A stretch of DNA of 49,055 bases, from assembly GCA_964556895.1 (NCBI GenBank), contig CAZKYC010000026.1:1-49055 (forward strand), written 5' to 3'. Numbering within the stretch: the first letter of the stretch is position 1; each line of letters begins with the position of its first letter. The stretch comes from Hinthialibacter sp964556895. GTDB lineage: Bacteria > Hinthialibacterota > Hinthialibacteria > Hinthialibacterales > Hinthialibacteraceae. The position numbers and the translations under genes were made by a program. Below the pieces are notes generated by a model, which was not told the DNA's origin, did not search any database, and saw only the letters and a program-made list of their open reading frames with translations. Below are positions 31,723 through 40,947 of the stretch, one piece after another.

Positions 31723-32676
31723 ATGATTACAGTCGAAAACCTTCGAAAAACCTTCAATCGCTTCACCGCTGTCGATGATGTGTCGTTTCGCGTCGCTGAA
31801 GGCGAAATTCTGGGCTTTCTTGGCCCAAACGGCGCAGGCAAAACCACCACCATGCGAATCATCACCGGCTACACCCCGCCAACCGATGGAACCGCAGTGG
31901 TTGATGGCCATAATGTGAAAGACGATCCCCTCGCCGTTCGCCAGGTCATCGGGTACCTTCCTGAGAACACGCCGTTGTATCTTGACATGGACGTTGTCAG
32001 TTTTCTTCGTTTCGCCGCGAAGATCAAAGGCATCCCTTCAAGCGAACGAGACGCCTCCATTCGTGAAGCGCTCGAAGAAACCGGCACCGCTGATGTCGCC
32101 AACCGGACCATTGGCAAATTATCAAAAGGCTATCGTCAACGCGTCGGCCTGGCCCAGGCGTTGATCGGCAACCCGAAAGTCTTGATCTTAGACGAACCCA
32201 CAGTCGGGTTAGACCCAAACCAAATTCGTGAAATTCGCGAACTCATTCGCAGCATGGCAGGCAAGCGAACCGTGATTCTTTCTACCCACATTCTTCCCGA
32301 AGTCAGCATGGTCTGCGACCGCGTAGTCATCATTAACAGAGGCCACATCGTCGCGGCGGACGCGGTCAGCGAACTCTCATCACGCGTCACTCAAACCAAA
32401 CGAATCCGCATGACCATCGATGGCCCGGCCGGAGAGATCAATACTGTGTTATCTGACGTAAAAGGCATTCAAAACATCGAAACGGTTGAATTGCCCGGCG
32501 GCGGTTCGCAATGCCAGGTCAATATTCAGTCGGCGCCAGACGCTGATATACGCCCCGAGCTGTCAAGCCGCGTAATAGGCAAAGGCTGGCAGTTGTATGA
32601 AATCCGCTCTATGGACCCGACCTTGGAAGAAATTTTCGTTGAAATTGTCGCAGGCGATAAAGGAGACGTGCAATGA
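31723..32676 (+). CDS. gldA: ABC transporter ATPase, GldA type
   Basis: 317 residues from the ATG at 31723, preceded by GAGG; a GTG 15 bases upstream is also in frame. Walker A is GPNGAGKT (34-41). The signature is LSKGYRQRVGLAQAL, Walker B is VLILDEPTVGLDP and the switch His is in STHILPE. A C-terminal 70-residue domain follows, as in GldA. It powers the membrane complex encoded by the next three genes. The stop overlaps the permease start (ATGA), so expression is coupled. Confidence 0.92.
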   Translation: MITVENLRKTFNRFTAVDDVSFRVAEGEILGFLGPNGAGKTTTMRIITGYTPPTDGTAVVDGHNVKDDPLAVRQVIGYLPENTPLYLDMDVVSFLRFAAKIKGIPSSERDASIREALEETGTADVANRTIGKLSKGYRQRVGLAQALIGNPKVLILDEPTVGLDPNQIREIRELIRSMAGKRTVILSTHILPEVSMVCDRVVIINRGHIVAADAVSELSSRVTQTKRIRMTIDGPAGEINTVLSDVKGIQNIETVELPGGGSQCQVNIQSAPDADIRPELSSRVIGKGWQLYEIRSMDPTLEEIFVEIVAGDKGDVQ

Positions 32677-33476
32677 AAAATATCGCAGCCGTCTACACTC
32701 GTGAGTTGCGCGCATTCTTTTTTTCACCGTTGGCGTATGTGTTGTATGTGTTATTTATCGGCATCTGCAGCGTGTTCTTCTTGATGTACTTCAACGCCTA
32801 CCTAGGCGCCAGCAACCAATACATGCAGTTGGCCAGTATGCAGCCTGGCATGATGCAACTGCCGAACTACACAGAGATCGTCCTGCTCGGCCTCACCAAT
32901 GTGATGACGTTTGTGTTGTTGTTTATCATCCCCATGTTGACCATGCGGTTGTTCGCCGAAGAAAAAAAGATGGGCACGCTCGAACTCATCATGACCTACC
33001 CCATCAAAGACTCTGAATTGTTGATCGGTAAATACCTGGCCGTCCTAACGGTATTTTTCGGCATGTTGGCGTTGACCCTGTTCTATCCCATCATTTCCTA
33101 TTTGGTTGTCGATGTTTGGGCCGGGTTGCCGCAGACGTTTTTCCCAACCATCTTGGCTTCGTACTTAGGCGTCTTTTTAGTCGGGGCGGCGTTTTTAGCG
33201 TTTGGCATGTTCGCTTCATCGCTGACTGAGAACCAGATTGTCGCGGGCCTGATCTCGTTCGCCGTCTTGTTGGTGATGTGGATGATCGGCTTTGTTGACG
33301 AGATCCAACCAGGAATCATCGGCCAGATTTGTAATGAGATTTCTGTATTCTCACACTTCGAAGAATTCGCCAAGGGCGTAATCGACACGCGCCACACAGT
33401 CTACTACATTCTGTTTTCAGTATTCTTTCTGTTCTTCACATTGCGTGTGTTAGATTCCAACCGCTGGAGAGGATAA
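32673..33476 (+). CDS. gldF: ABC-2 type permease, GldF type
   Basis: 267 residues with six hydrophobic segments. The conserved ABC-2 patch between helices 2 and 3, TMRLFAEEKKMGTLELIMTY, is clear. The first residues (AVYTRELRAFFFSPLAYVLY) are typical of GldF. It overlaps gldA by four bases and precedes gldG by four bases. In gliding Bacteroidetes GldA/F/G support motility; outside that phylum the same cassette exists without gliding and its cargo is unknown. Confidence 0.9.
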   Translation: MKNIAAVYTRELRAFFFSPLAYVLYVLFIGICSVFFLMYFNAYLGASNQYMQLASMQPGMMQLPNYTEIVLLGLTNVMTFVLLFIIPMLTMRLFAEEKKMGTLELIMTYPIKDSELLIGKYLAVLTVFFGMLALTLFYPIISYLVVDVWAGLPQTFFPTILASYLGVFLVGAAFLAFGMFASSLTENQIVAGLISFAVLLVMWMIGFVDEIQPGIIGQICNEISVFSHFEEFAKGVIDTRHTVYYILFSVFFLFFTLRVLDSNRWRG

Positions 33477-33480
33477 ACCG

Positions 33481-35112
33481 ATGCAATCAAAAAATACCCT
33501 ACTCGCATATATCGGGCTGGCGTTTGTATTCGTCGGCTTCATTCTATGGGGCGTCCGCATGCAGTTCGACGCCTACCCGGGCGTCGCGATGGGCGTCGGC
33601 GGCTTGCTCATTCTGGTCTACATCGCCCAGAACACAACGTTTCTTATTACCCAACTGACCGGCCGAAAAGCGGCGGAAGGCGCCAACCTGGCGGTGTCGG
33701 TCGTTGTCATGTTGGGCATCGCCGTCTTCATCTACCTTCTCGCCAAACAACACAACGTCAAGTTTGACTATACTGAAGCGAAAAAATTCACCTTGGCTTC
33801 ACAAACGGTCCAGGTCGTCAAAACCCTGAATGAAGACATTACCATTCAATTTCTCGCTAGTTCTGACTCGCCGTCTCCTGGTGAAAAAGCCCGTGTAAAA
33901 GACCTGTTGGCCCTCTACACCGATCTAACCGGCAAGATCACGTTTGAAATCGTTGACCCTCAAAGCCAGCCAGAGAAAATTCGCGGCCTTAATCCAGACC
34001 GGTATGGGCCTGTGTATATCCGCCTGGGCGATCAGCATGAAAAAGTCGACCCGGTCAACGAAGAAAACCTGACCAACGCCTTGATGAAGATCACCAAAGG
34101 CGCCAGCCGCCTGGTCTATTTCACCACCGGCCACGGCGAACCATCGATTGAAGACCGTGAAACCCGAGATGGCTTGTACGGCATGAGGTCTCAGTTAGAA
34201 GACCAAGGCTTTGAAGTCAAAGAAATCGCCTTGTATGAACAAGACGATGTTCCCGACGATTGCGCCGCGCTGATTGTCGCTGGCCCCCAGCGCCCATTTT
34301 TGGTGAATGAATTAGAAGCCATTACCCGCTTTCTCGACAAAGGCGGAGACGGTATGTTTTTGATCGATCCAGAAACAAACAGCGGCCTCGAAGCGATTAT
34401 TCGCGACACCCTCGGCGTCGTTTTGGGCAATGACTATATTGTCGAAAACAACGCCCTGATGCGTGCATTCGGCGCTTCGCCCATCCACCCGACCATGTCA
34501 AAAATCGAAGAACACCCCATCATGGACGCCTACAAAGGCAAGGCGCAGGCGTTCGCGTTTCCTAAAGCGCGCAGCATTACTTTATCTGGCGAAGCCCCCG
34601 AAGACCTCGACATCACTGAACTCATCAAAACCAGCGATACCAGCTGGGCCGAAACCAATATCGACGTGTTGTTTGACCCCGAACAAGGCACGGCGGGGTA
34701 TGACGACGGCGAAGACATCATGGGGCCGATTACGCTCGCCGCCGCCGCGTCGAAACCCATCGAAATCGAAGACGACGACGACGAAGCCTCAAGCCTGGAT
34801 GAAACTGAAACCAGCGAGAACGTCGAACTATTAGACAATGCGCCCCAAATGAGGGCCGTCGTTTTCGGCGATTCTGATTTTATCCGAAACACAAGTTATC
34901 TCAGCAGCGCCGACTTGTTAATCAATTCAATCAATTGGATGATTCAACAAGAAGATATGATCTCAATCCGCGCCAAAGACGACACCGGCCAGCCCATTCT
35001 CTTGTCGCCCATGCAGGCCAATGTGATCTTTTACTTGACCATGATTGTCTTCCCGTTGTTGGTCGCGCTGTTTGGCCTGGCGATGGTAGTTTGGAAACGC
35101 GTGAGTGGATAA
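33481..35112 (+). CDS. gldG: GldG-family ABC transporter accessory protein
   Basis: 543 residues. Three hydrophobic segments lie near the N terminus (about 8-85) and one at the C terminus (about 515-537). Between them is a large exported domain of the GldG/ABC_transp_aux type: LTNALMKITKGASRLVYFTT, then GHGEPSIEDRE, VPDDCAALIVAGP, and the closing VVFGDSDFIRNT..LINSINWM. An acidic linker (EDDDDEASSLDETETSE) sits near residue 430. It works with the permease upstream. The 18-base gap to the DUF4340 gene shows a four-gene operon. Confidence 0.9.
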   Translation: MQSKNTLLAYIGLAFVFVGFILWGVRMQFDAYPGVAMGVGGLLILVYIAQNTTFLITQLTGRKAAEGANLAVSVVVMLGIAVFIYLLAKQHNVKFDYTEAKKFTLASQTVQVVKTLNEDITIQFLASSDSPSPGEKARVKDLLALYTDLTGKITFEIVDPQSQPEKIRGLNPDRYGPVYIRLGDQHEKVDPVNEENLTNALMKITKGASRLVYFTTGHGEPSIEDRETRDGLYGMRSQLEDQGFEVKEIALYEQDDVPDDCAALIVAGPQRPFLVNELEAITRFLDKGGDGMFLIDPETNSGLEAIIRDTLGVVLGNDYIVENNALMRAFGASPIHPTMSKIEEHPIMDAYKGKAQAFAFPKARSITLSGEAPEDLDITELIKTSDTSWAETNIDVLFDPEQGTAGYDDGEDIMGPITLAAAASKPIEIEDDDDEASSLDETETSENVELLDNAPQMRAVVFGDSDFIRNTSYLSSADLLINSINWMIQQEDMISIRAKDDTGQPILLSPMQANVIFYLTMIVFPLLVALFGLAMVVWKRVSG

Positions 35113-35130
35113 TTTGAAGCGAGGAAAGCC

Positions 35131-36549
35131 ATGAAAAAGAATAAGCTGATCCAAACGCTGGTTCTCAGTGCGGTTCTCGTGGTGATTGCGACCGTCTATT
35201 TTTTAGACGACCAATCCATCAAAAAACAAGCGGAACTCGAAGAGAAAGAAAAAGAGCTCTTCACCCTTGAAGAAGACCAAGTTGATGCCATCCGCGTGGT
35301 GAACGCCAACGGAGAATTCAGCGCAAAACGCGACGGTGAATTGTGGATGATGACCCATCCGTTTTCCGCCCCCGGCGACAAAACCCTATGGGACAATCTC
35401 GCCAGCAACTTTACCGCCAGTAAGCGCCAGCAGCTTATCGCCGAAGAGGTCCAGGACCTCTCGCCGTTTGGGCTAGACGCGCCGTCGATTCAAGTGACTC
35501 TTTCAGATGAAGCAGGCGAGAATACTACCACGATGTCGATTGGCGACGAGGCGCCGCTGCAAAGCCGCTATTACGCGCTCATCAAGGGCAGCAGCGATGT
35601 GATCACTGTCGGCAGCAGTCTTCAATCGACCGCCAATAAGACCCTGTTTGAGTTGAGAGACAAAACCGTGGTTGCCTTTGAGACGGATGACGTGCAGCGC
35701 ATCGACGTTCAATGCGCTGCTATCGCCTACACCGTCGAGCGCAAAGGCGAAGACGGTTGGATCGTCACTGAACCTGTCGAAGGGCTTGCGGACGAGTCAA
35801 AATTGCGGTCGTTTTTAAATACCATCAAAGGGTCTGAGATCAAGCAGTTCATTGATGAAGAGCCTGAACTGTTGGCGTCATACGGCCTCGCCGAACCAGC
35901 CACCAAGGTCGTGTTTTGGACGGGCGAACCAGGCAACGAAGCGAGTTGGGCTTCACGCGCCTTGTTGGTCGGCGCCACCAGCCTGTCAGAAAACGTCTAC
36001 GCCATGCGCGATGGCGACAAGAACGTATTCGCCATTTCACCCAACGAGTTTAACGACATGCCCCTCACTTGGGACGACCTGCGCAAAACCAAAATCTCGA
36101 ACATGCGATCATGGGGCGTCAAGCGCTTCTCAATCGTATCCGCTGGCGATGTCATTTTTGAAGCCAGCAACGAAGCCAGTGACTGGATTGTTCAACAACC
36201 CCAACAGGGCAAAGCCGATTATTCCGCTGTGTCAGATATCGTGCGCAGCATTGTCGAACTCGAAGCCACTGACTTTGTTGAAGGCGCCACCAGCGAATAT
36301 GGACTCGACAGCCCCGACCTGGTGATTTCGTTGTTTGGGGAAGACGAAAATGAAACCATCGAACTCGCCAAACTCGACAGCGAAAGCGAAACCACTACTC
36401 AAACGATGTATTATGGCGCGCGCCAGGACCCGCTTGAGATTTATTCGATCTCGAATGGGGCGATTCGATTGTTACTAGACAAAATTGAACAGGTTGAAGT
36501 CACACAACCCGAAAGTGAAGACGAGACGGAACCGAGTAGCGAAGACTAA
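35131..36549 (+). CDS. DUF4340 protein, exported and membrane-anchored
   Basis: 472 residues. An N-terminal membrane anchor (about 6-25) is followed by repeated DUF4340 units marked by FTLEEDQVDAIRV, LWMMTHPF, DNLASNFTA, SPFGLDAP and later YGLAEPATKV and YGLDSPDLVI. The units have an alternating strand-helix pattern. DUF4340 proteins regularly follow GldG in operons and are taken as periplasmic components of the same ABC system; their ligand is unknown. The C-terminal tail is strongly acidic. A clean terminator follows at 36575-36599. Confidence 0.88.
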   Translation: MKKNKLIQTLVLSAVLVVIATVYFLDDQSIKKQAELEEKEKELFTLEEDQVDAIRVVNANGEFSAKRDGELWMMTHPFSAPGDKTLWDNLASNFTASKRQQLIAEEVQDLSPFGLDAPSIQVTLSDEAGENTTTMSIGDEAPLQSRYYALIKGSSDVITVGSSLQSTANKTLFELRDKTVVAFETDDVQRIDVQCAAIAYTVERKGEDGWIVTEPVEGLADESKLRSFLNTIKGSEIKQFIDEEPELLASYGLAEPATKVVFWTGEPGNEASWASRALLVGATSLSENVYAMRDGDKNVFAISPNEFNDMPLTWDDLRKTKISNMRSWGVKRFSIVSAGDVIFEASNEASDWIVQQPQQGKADYSAVSDIVRSIVELEATDFVEGATSEYGLDSPDLVISLFGEDENETIELAKLDSESETTTQTMYYGARQDPLEIYSISNGAIRLLLDKIEQVEVTQPESEDETEPSSED

Positions 36550-36574
36550 CGAAATGTATATAGACGCCATTGTG

Positions 36575-36599
36575 AACGGGGCCAATTGGCCCCGTTTTT
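36575..36599 (+). terminator. Intrinsic terminator of the gld operon
   Basis: AACGGGGCC (36575-36583), AATT, GGCCCCGTT (36588-36596) followed by further T residues. Confidence 0.93.
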
Positions 36600-36660
36600 C
36601 GTTACAAAAAAAATAAAAATAGCCGCAAATGATTTGTGTATCTATAAACGACAAACGTAT

Positions 36661-36741
36661 TCAGGCAAGGGTGAAATCTGAGAGCGCCTGTGCAAATAGG
36701 CGGAGCCGCACTGAAGCGATCCGAGTTATACCCTTGCCTGA
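36661..36741 (-). repeat. Palindromic intergenic repeat (family P), copy 4
   Basis: The arms TCAGGCAAGGGTGAAATCTG (36661-36680) and 36722-36741 pair over about 20 bases with a few mismatches. On the minus strand the invariant GCTTCAGTGC box is at 36708-36717 and the inner hairpin is GGC-TCC-GCC. It lies between the convergent gld operon and the beta-helix gene, after the gld terminator. Confidence 0.9.
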
Positions 36742-36773
36742 GTGTATACTATTAACGGCAGTTTGACATCTAT

Positions 36774-37778
36774 CTATTTCAGTTCCCAATCTTGTATGGA
36801 TGCCGGCTCAAGCGCTGCTGAACCGGCGTTCTTACCATCAGAACCAAGGCCAATCGCCGGTGAGCCGGGTTGCAGGTTAAAGTCCAAATCGGCGGCTAGT
36901 GTATCCCCAGCGGCATTCACAAACACCGGGTCCGCATTGACGGAATTTTCTATCGTTACCGCTCCACCTTCATCGATTTGAACATCACCGTTTGCGCCCA
37001 GGTCCCACAGGACGGAATGTTGAACGGCGACCACGCCAGCGCCGATGTCGAGGTCATCGTTTTCCGTACCATCGGTCGCGAGAAAAATCGAATTTGTGAT
37101 GGTAATTACCGGGCCGACGTTGGGCGCGGCGGCAGGATCATTGATCTGGGTCTGCACCAGGTTTGGATGCGCAAAAAAGTCACAATGATCAAGATTGATA
37201 TAGGTCGTGTCGCGAACATCGACCGCGTCGTTGAATGACTCAAACGGGTAGTCAGCCGTCAGCGCAAACACGCAATTCTTCACGATCATGGGCGTTTCCG
37301 CTGTGCCTACCGTACGGCCGCCGGTTGATTTCAGCGCCGTGCTGCAATTGATAAACCAGACGTTTTCGAAGGTGACTTGTTGATTTGACGGCGAGCCGAT
37401 GTTGCCTGTTCGCAAATCAGTCGCCCGGTCTCTGACATTCATGATGGTCAGGTTACGAAACACAACGCCGCCGCGCACGCTCAACGCCCGCCCGTCAGAA
37501 CTGGCGTCTTCTGAAAAGGCCAGAAAATCTAACACGGTGGCGTCAGGGCCAAGGCCGCTGCCGGAGCCTTCAAACACTAGGTTGGTATTGGCGTTAAAGC
37601 GCAGCTGCTGAGGCATGCCATACACGCCGGGCGCGAGTCGAAACGTCGTATTTTGCGAGCTGCTGACTAGGTCGCGTAGGATGCCAGCGTCTTCAGGCAC
37701 AACGTCTTCGATGGCTTGGGAAAGCACGAAAACTGGAGCAAGGCAAACCAAGACTAAAAGTGTAATTACGTTTTTCAT
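36774..37778 (-). CDS. Exported right-handed beta-helix protein
   Basis: 334 residues with a signal peptide (about 1-21). Repeated short strands with Asn/Ile turns (VVFRNLTIMNV, VTFENVWFINC, MIVKNCVFAL, INLDHCDFF, ITITNSIFL, VTIENSVNA) form a parallel beta-helix of the pectate-lyase/NosD type. The ending DPVFVNAAGD..DFNLQPGSPAIGLG is a common cap in exported surface proteins of planctomycete-like bacteria. No lyase active-site residues can be assigned, so a structural or carbohydrate-binding role is as likely as catalysis. It is transcribed alone. Confidence 0.85.
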   Translation of the reverse strand: MKNVITLLVLVCLAPVFVLSQAIEDVVPEDAGILRDLVSSSQNTTFRLAPGVYGMPQQLRFNANTNLVFEGSGSGLGPDATVLDFLAFSEDASSDGRALSVRGGVVFRNLTIMNVRDRATDLRTGNIGSPSNQQVTFENVWFINCSTALKSTGGRTVGTAETPMIVKNCVFALTADYPFESFNDAVDVRDTTYINLDHCDFFAHPNLVQTQINDPAAAPNVGPVITITNSIFLATDGTENDDLDIGAGVVAVQHSVLWDLGANGDVQIDEGGAVTIENSVNADPVFVNAAGDTLAADLDFNLQPGSPAIGLGSDGKNAGSAALEPASIQDWELK

Positions 37779-37850
37779 TTTTCTCTCCCTAAATTATTGT
37801 TTCTATTTTAGCGTATCGTGTTTATGGAAGAATGAAAACAGGAAATGTGT

Positions 37851-38180
37851 TTATAACTTTGCGCCGCAAAACTTACAATGCGTCGCGTCATGATCATGGT
37901 CATGGCCTTCCGCGCTGCAGTGAATACACGTTTGGGTCGATACCTTGGGGCTGACCGATGTGAGTTCGGCGGTGACGATGCCGGTGGGCACGGCGATCAT
38001 TCCATAGCCCAAAATCATGACAACACCCGTTAACACCGTGTACATAAAGATCATGATCTTACGCCGGCTGGCGCGCAACGCCTTGATTAACTGTTCCGCT
38101 TCGCTGATGTATTTCGCCAGTTTAAGCACACGGAAGATTCGTAAGACGCGCAGCACTCGAACAGCCATCATAAAGCGCAA
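37851..38180 (-). pseudogene. Voltage-gated K+ channel remnant lacking S1-S3 and the pore
   Basis: The 109-residue frame begins inside the voltage sensor S4 (VRVLRVLRIFRVLKLAKYI), continues through the S4-S5 linker (LIKALRASRRKI) and the start of S5 (MIFMYTVLTG). It then jumps straight to S6 (VMILGYGMIAVPTGIVTAEL). In bacterial Kv channels about 60 residues with the selectivity filter (TVGYGD) lie between these points. The C-terminal zinc-ribbon-like tail (CIHC...CKFC) is intact. Immediately upstream of S4 the frame is stopped, so S1-S3 are gone. The two losses point to decay. The join near 38027 keeps the frame, so a short protein might still be made. Confidence 0.8.
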
Positions 38181-38360
38181 TCAGTATCGAAGGCAAGCGA
38201 CATGGACTTATACGCCCTATTTCAACAACCAATTCAAGATAGACTGGTCATCTAATAGTGATAAATACGTTCTAAAATTTCTTACGCTCTTTTACTGTCG
38301 GCAGGTCGCGATTACAATCAATCGTTACTAAATCAGTAAACTTTAAGGTCGAGTCAAATC

Positions 38361-40928
38361 ATGCAACTACAAACCGTCCAAAAACCGGTTCGTTATATTG
38401 GCAATGAATGGAACGCGGTCACATCCAAACCCGAAGCAAAACTTCGCTTTGCGTTTAGTTATCCTGATGTCTATGAAGTCGGCATGTCATTTTTAGGCTT
38501 ACAGATTCTCTATGGTCTGATGAATGAAAACTCAGATTTCTGGTGTGAGCGCGTGTTCGCACCCTGGCCTGACTTAGAAAAACAGATTCGTGATGAAGGC
38601 TCTGTCTTAGGCACTGTTGAAAGCGGGACAGCGCTCAACGAGATGGACATCATCGGTTTTTCGCTTCAACACGAAATGCTCTATACCAATGTGTTGACCA
38701 TGCTCGACCTGGGCGGCATTGCCATCATGGCGAAAGACCGTGACGAAGACGCCCCGCTGATCATTGCGGGCGGGCCGTGTGCATATAATCCGATGCCAAT
38801 GGTTGATTTCATTGATTGTTTTGTGGTCGGCGAGGGCGAAGACGTCATTCTCGAATTGTCACAACGCTATCTTGAACTCAAAGACTCAGGCGCTTCGCGC
38901 AAAGAAGTTATTCGTGAGTTCGGGCGCATTGAAGGCGTATTCGTCCCTTGGTTGTATGAGCATGAGACCAACCGCTATGGCGAGACCTTTCCGTCAAAGC
39001 CCAAGTTTGATGACGTACCAAAGGTTGTGCATAAGCGTGTAGTCAACGATTTTGAGACATCATATTACCCGACTAAACAGATTGTTCCTAACACCCAGGT
39101 CGTTCACCACAGGCTCGCGCTCGAAGTCATGCGCGGCTGCCCGGGCGGCTGCCGCTTTTGCCAGGCGGGGTACACCGACCGCCCTGTTCGCGAACGCTCG
39201 CCCGAACGTTTGATGAAAGACGCCGAAGAAGGCCTTCGCGACACAGGCCTCAATGAAGTCGGGCTGATGTCGCTTTCAACCGCCGATTACACCCAGCTGC
39301 CGAAATTGTGCAGCGGCATGATTCAAGAGTATTATCCACAGCGCGTTTCGTTATCGCTGCCGTCATTGCGAATCGACGCCTTCCCCGCCCGTGTGACCCA
39401 AGAGATCGGCAAGGTAAGAAACTCTGGCCTTACCTTTGCCCCTGAAGCAGGGACGGAGCGCCTGCGCTGGGCGATTAACAAACTGATTTACGACGCTGAG
39501 ATTTACGCCAAAGTGCGCGAATCGGTCGCGGTCAATCAAGATACGGTCAAGTTTTATTTCATGGTGGGGCTGCCGACCGAGACCGATGACGACCTACAGG
39601 GCATCGTCGATATGGTGCTCAACATCAAAGACATCCTACGCGAGAAAGGCAACAAGCGGGCGACGGTTCATGTCGGGCTGTCGCCGTTTGTGCCTAAGCC
39701 ACATACCGCCTATCAATGGTTTGGCCAGGTTACCAATGAAGAAATCAAACGCCGGGTGAGGTATGTCACTTCGCGGCTCAAACAGCGCGGCATCAAAACC
39801 AACTGGCACGATCCTGACAAAAGCCTGGTCGAAGGCGCTCTGGCGCGCGGAGACGCAACAGTCGGCGAAGCGATCAAGTATGTCTATGACAAAGGCGCGC
39901 GCTTTGACGAATGGGGCGAACACTTTCGCGCTGACCTCTGGCATGAGGCCTTCGAAGCCATTGGCCGCCCGATTCAAGAGTACGCCTCGCGGGAGTTTGA
40001 AAAAGACGACTTGCTTCCCTGGGGCGCGGTCTCAATTCGCGTTAGCACCCGCTATCTATGGCGCGAGTGGGAGAAGACATTCAGAGAAAAAGAAAGCCGC
40101 CATTGCGGCAACGAAATGTGCCGGGTGTGTAAGGTCTGCGACGGCGAGGATGTGATCACGGTGCATGCGCCTGATTCAAACTTCATGCCGTCGTCCAAAT
40201 ACAACATGGAGCACGACCTCGCCGCCGAAATCAGCACCACCAAAGAAGAAGCGGCCCCCGAAAGCGTCGACCGCTTTCGGTATCGGCTGCGGTTTCAAAA
40301 GACCGGGCCGATTCGCTTCGCCGGTCATCGCGACCTGATCCTGCTGTTTGATTCGGTCTTGCGCCGGGCTGGAATCCAACTGGCGTTTAGCGAGGGCTTC
40401 AGTCCTCATCCAAAGATTACGTTTGCTTCGGCGCTGTCGGTCGGCGTCGAAAGTTTGGGCGAGTATGTTGAGATTATCACGACCCATCCGTATGACGCTG
40501 GCGATCTGGCGCGCCATTTGACGGAATTCTGCCCGAATGGAATCACCTTTGACCGTTCAACTGAGATTCAAGTGAAAGCCCCAAAAATTACAGCCAACAC
40601 CAAGGCGTTTGCATTTGAACTTTCTTGTACAGGGGCGGCTCAAGAGCAACTATCGCCGATTGAGGAAGCATTAAAACATTCAGAATGGCTCGAAACGTTG
40701 AACCTGGTCGATGCTGAGATCATTTCAACTGATTCTGATGGGCCCAAATTCATGTACCGGACAAAAGTCATCAACGGTGGACAATTTACCAAACCAGACG
40801 CATTCATTTCTGCGTTGTCCGAAGCCTCAGGGTTAGATATACAACTTTATCATGTCACCCGCACCGAAATGTACGCCTTGACGGAAACAGGCGAATATGT
40901 ACCGTTGATTGAACCAACACAACGTTGA
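38361..40928 (+). CDS. Radical SAM protein TIGR03960 fused to DUF2344 (TIGR03936)
   Basis: 855 residues. A B12-binding-like N-terminal domain (about 20-200; FSYPDVYEVGMSFLGL, IIAGGPCAYNP) is followed by the radical SAM core with the 4Fe-4S motif in MRGCPGGCRFCQAGYTDRPV. A Cys-rich segment NEMCRVCKVCDG lies near 600. The last 230 residues form the DUF2344 domain (RYRLRFQKTGPIRFAGHRDL...FSPHPKITFASALSVGVES). The two parts are often separate genes. The fusion and its place directly before RNase G are conserved in many bacteria, hinting at tRNA or rRNA modification, but the reaction is not established. Confidence 0.93.
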   Translation: MQLQTVQKPVRYIGNEWNAVTSKPEAKLRFAFSYPDVYEVGMSFLGLQILYGLMNENSDFWCERVFAPWPDLEKQIRDEGSVLGTVESGTALNEMDIIGFSLQHEMLYTNVLTMLDLGGIAIMAKDRDEDAPLIIAGGPCAYNPMPMVDFIDCFVVGEGEDVILELSQRYLELKDSGASRKEVIREFGRIEGVFVPWLYEHETNRYGETFPSKPKFDDVPKVVHKRVVNDFETSYYPTKQIVPNTQVVHHRLALEVMRGCPGGCRFCQAGYTDRPVRERSPERLMKDAEEGLRDTGLNEVGLMSLSTADYTQLPKLCSGMIQEYYPQRVSLSLPSLRIDAFPARVTQEIGKVRNSGLTFAPEAGTERLRWAINKLIYDAEIYAKVRESVAVNQDTVKFYFMVGLPTETDDDLQGIVDMVLNIKDILREKGNKRATVHVGLSPFVPKPHTAYQWFGQVTNEEIKRRVRYVTSRLKQRGIKTNWHDPDKSLVEGALARGDATVGEAIKYVYDKGARFDEWGEHFRADLWHEAFEAIGRPIQEYASREFEKDDLLPWGAVSIRVSTRYLWREWEKTFREKESRHCGNEMCRVCKVCDGEDVITVHAPDSNFMPSSKYNMEHDLAAEISTTKEEAAPESVDRFRYRLRFQKTGPIRFAGHRDLILLFDSVLRRAGIQLAFSEGFSPHPKITFASALSVGVESLGEYVEIITTHPYDAGDLARHLTEFCPNGITFDRSTEIQVKAPKITANTKAFAFELSCTGAAQEQLSPIEEALKHSEWLETLNLVDAEIISTDSDGPKFMYRTKVINGGQFTKPDAFISALSEASGLDIQLYHVTRTEMYALTETGEYVPLIEPTQR

Positions 40929-40947
40929 ACTCATACCGAAAGTTTTC

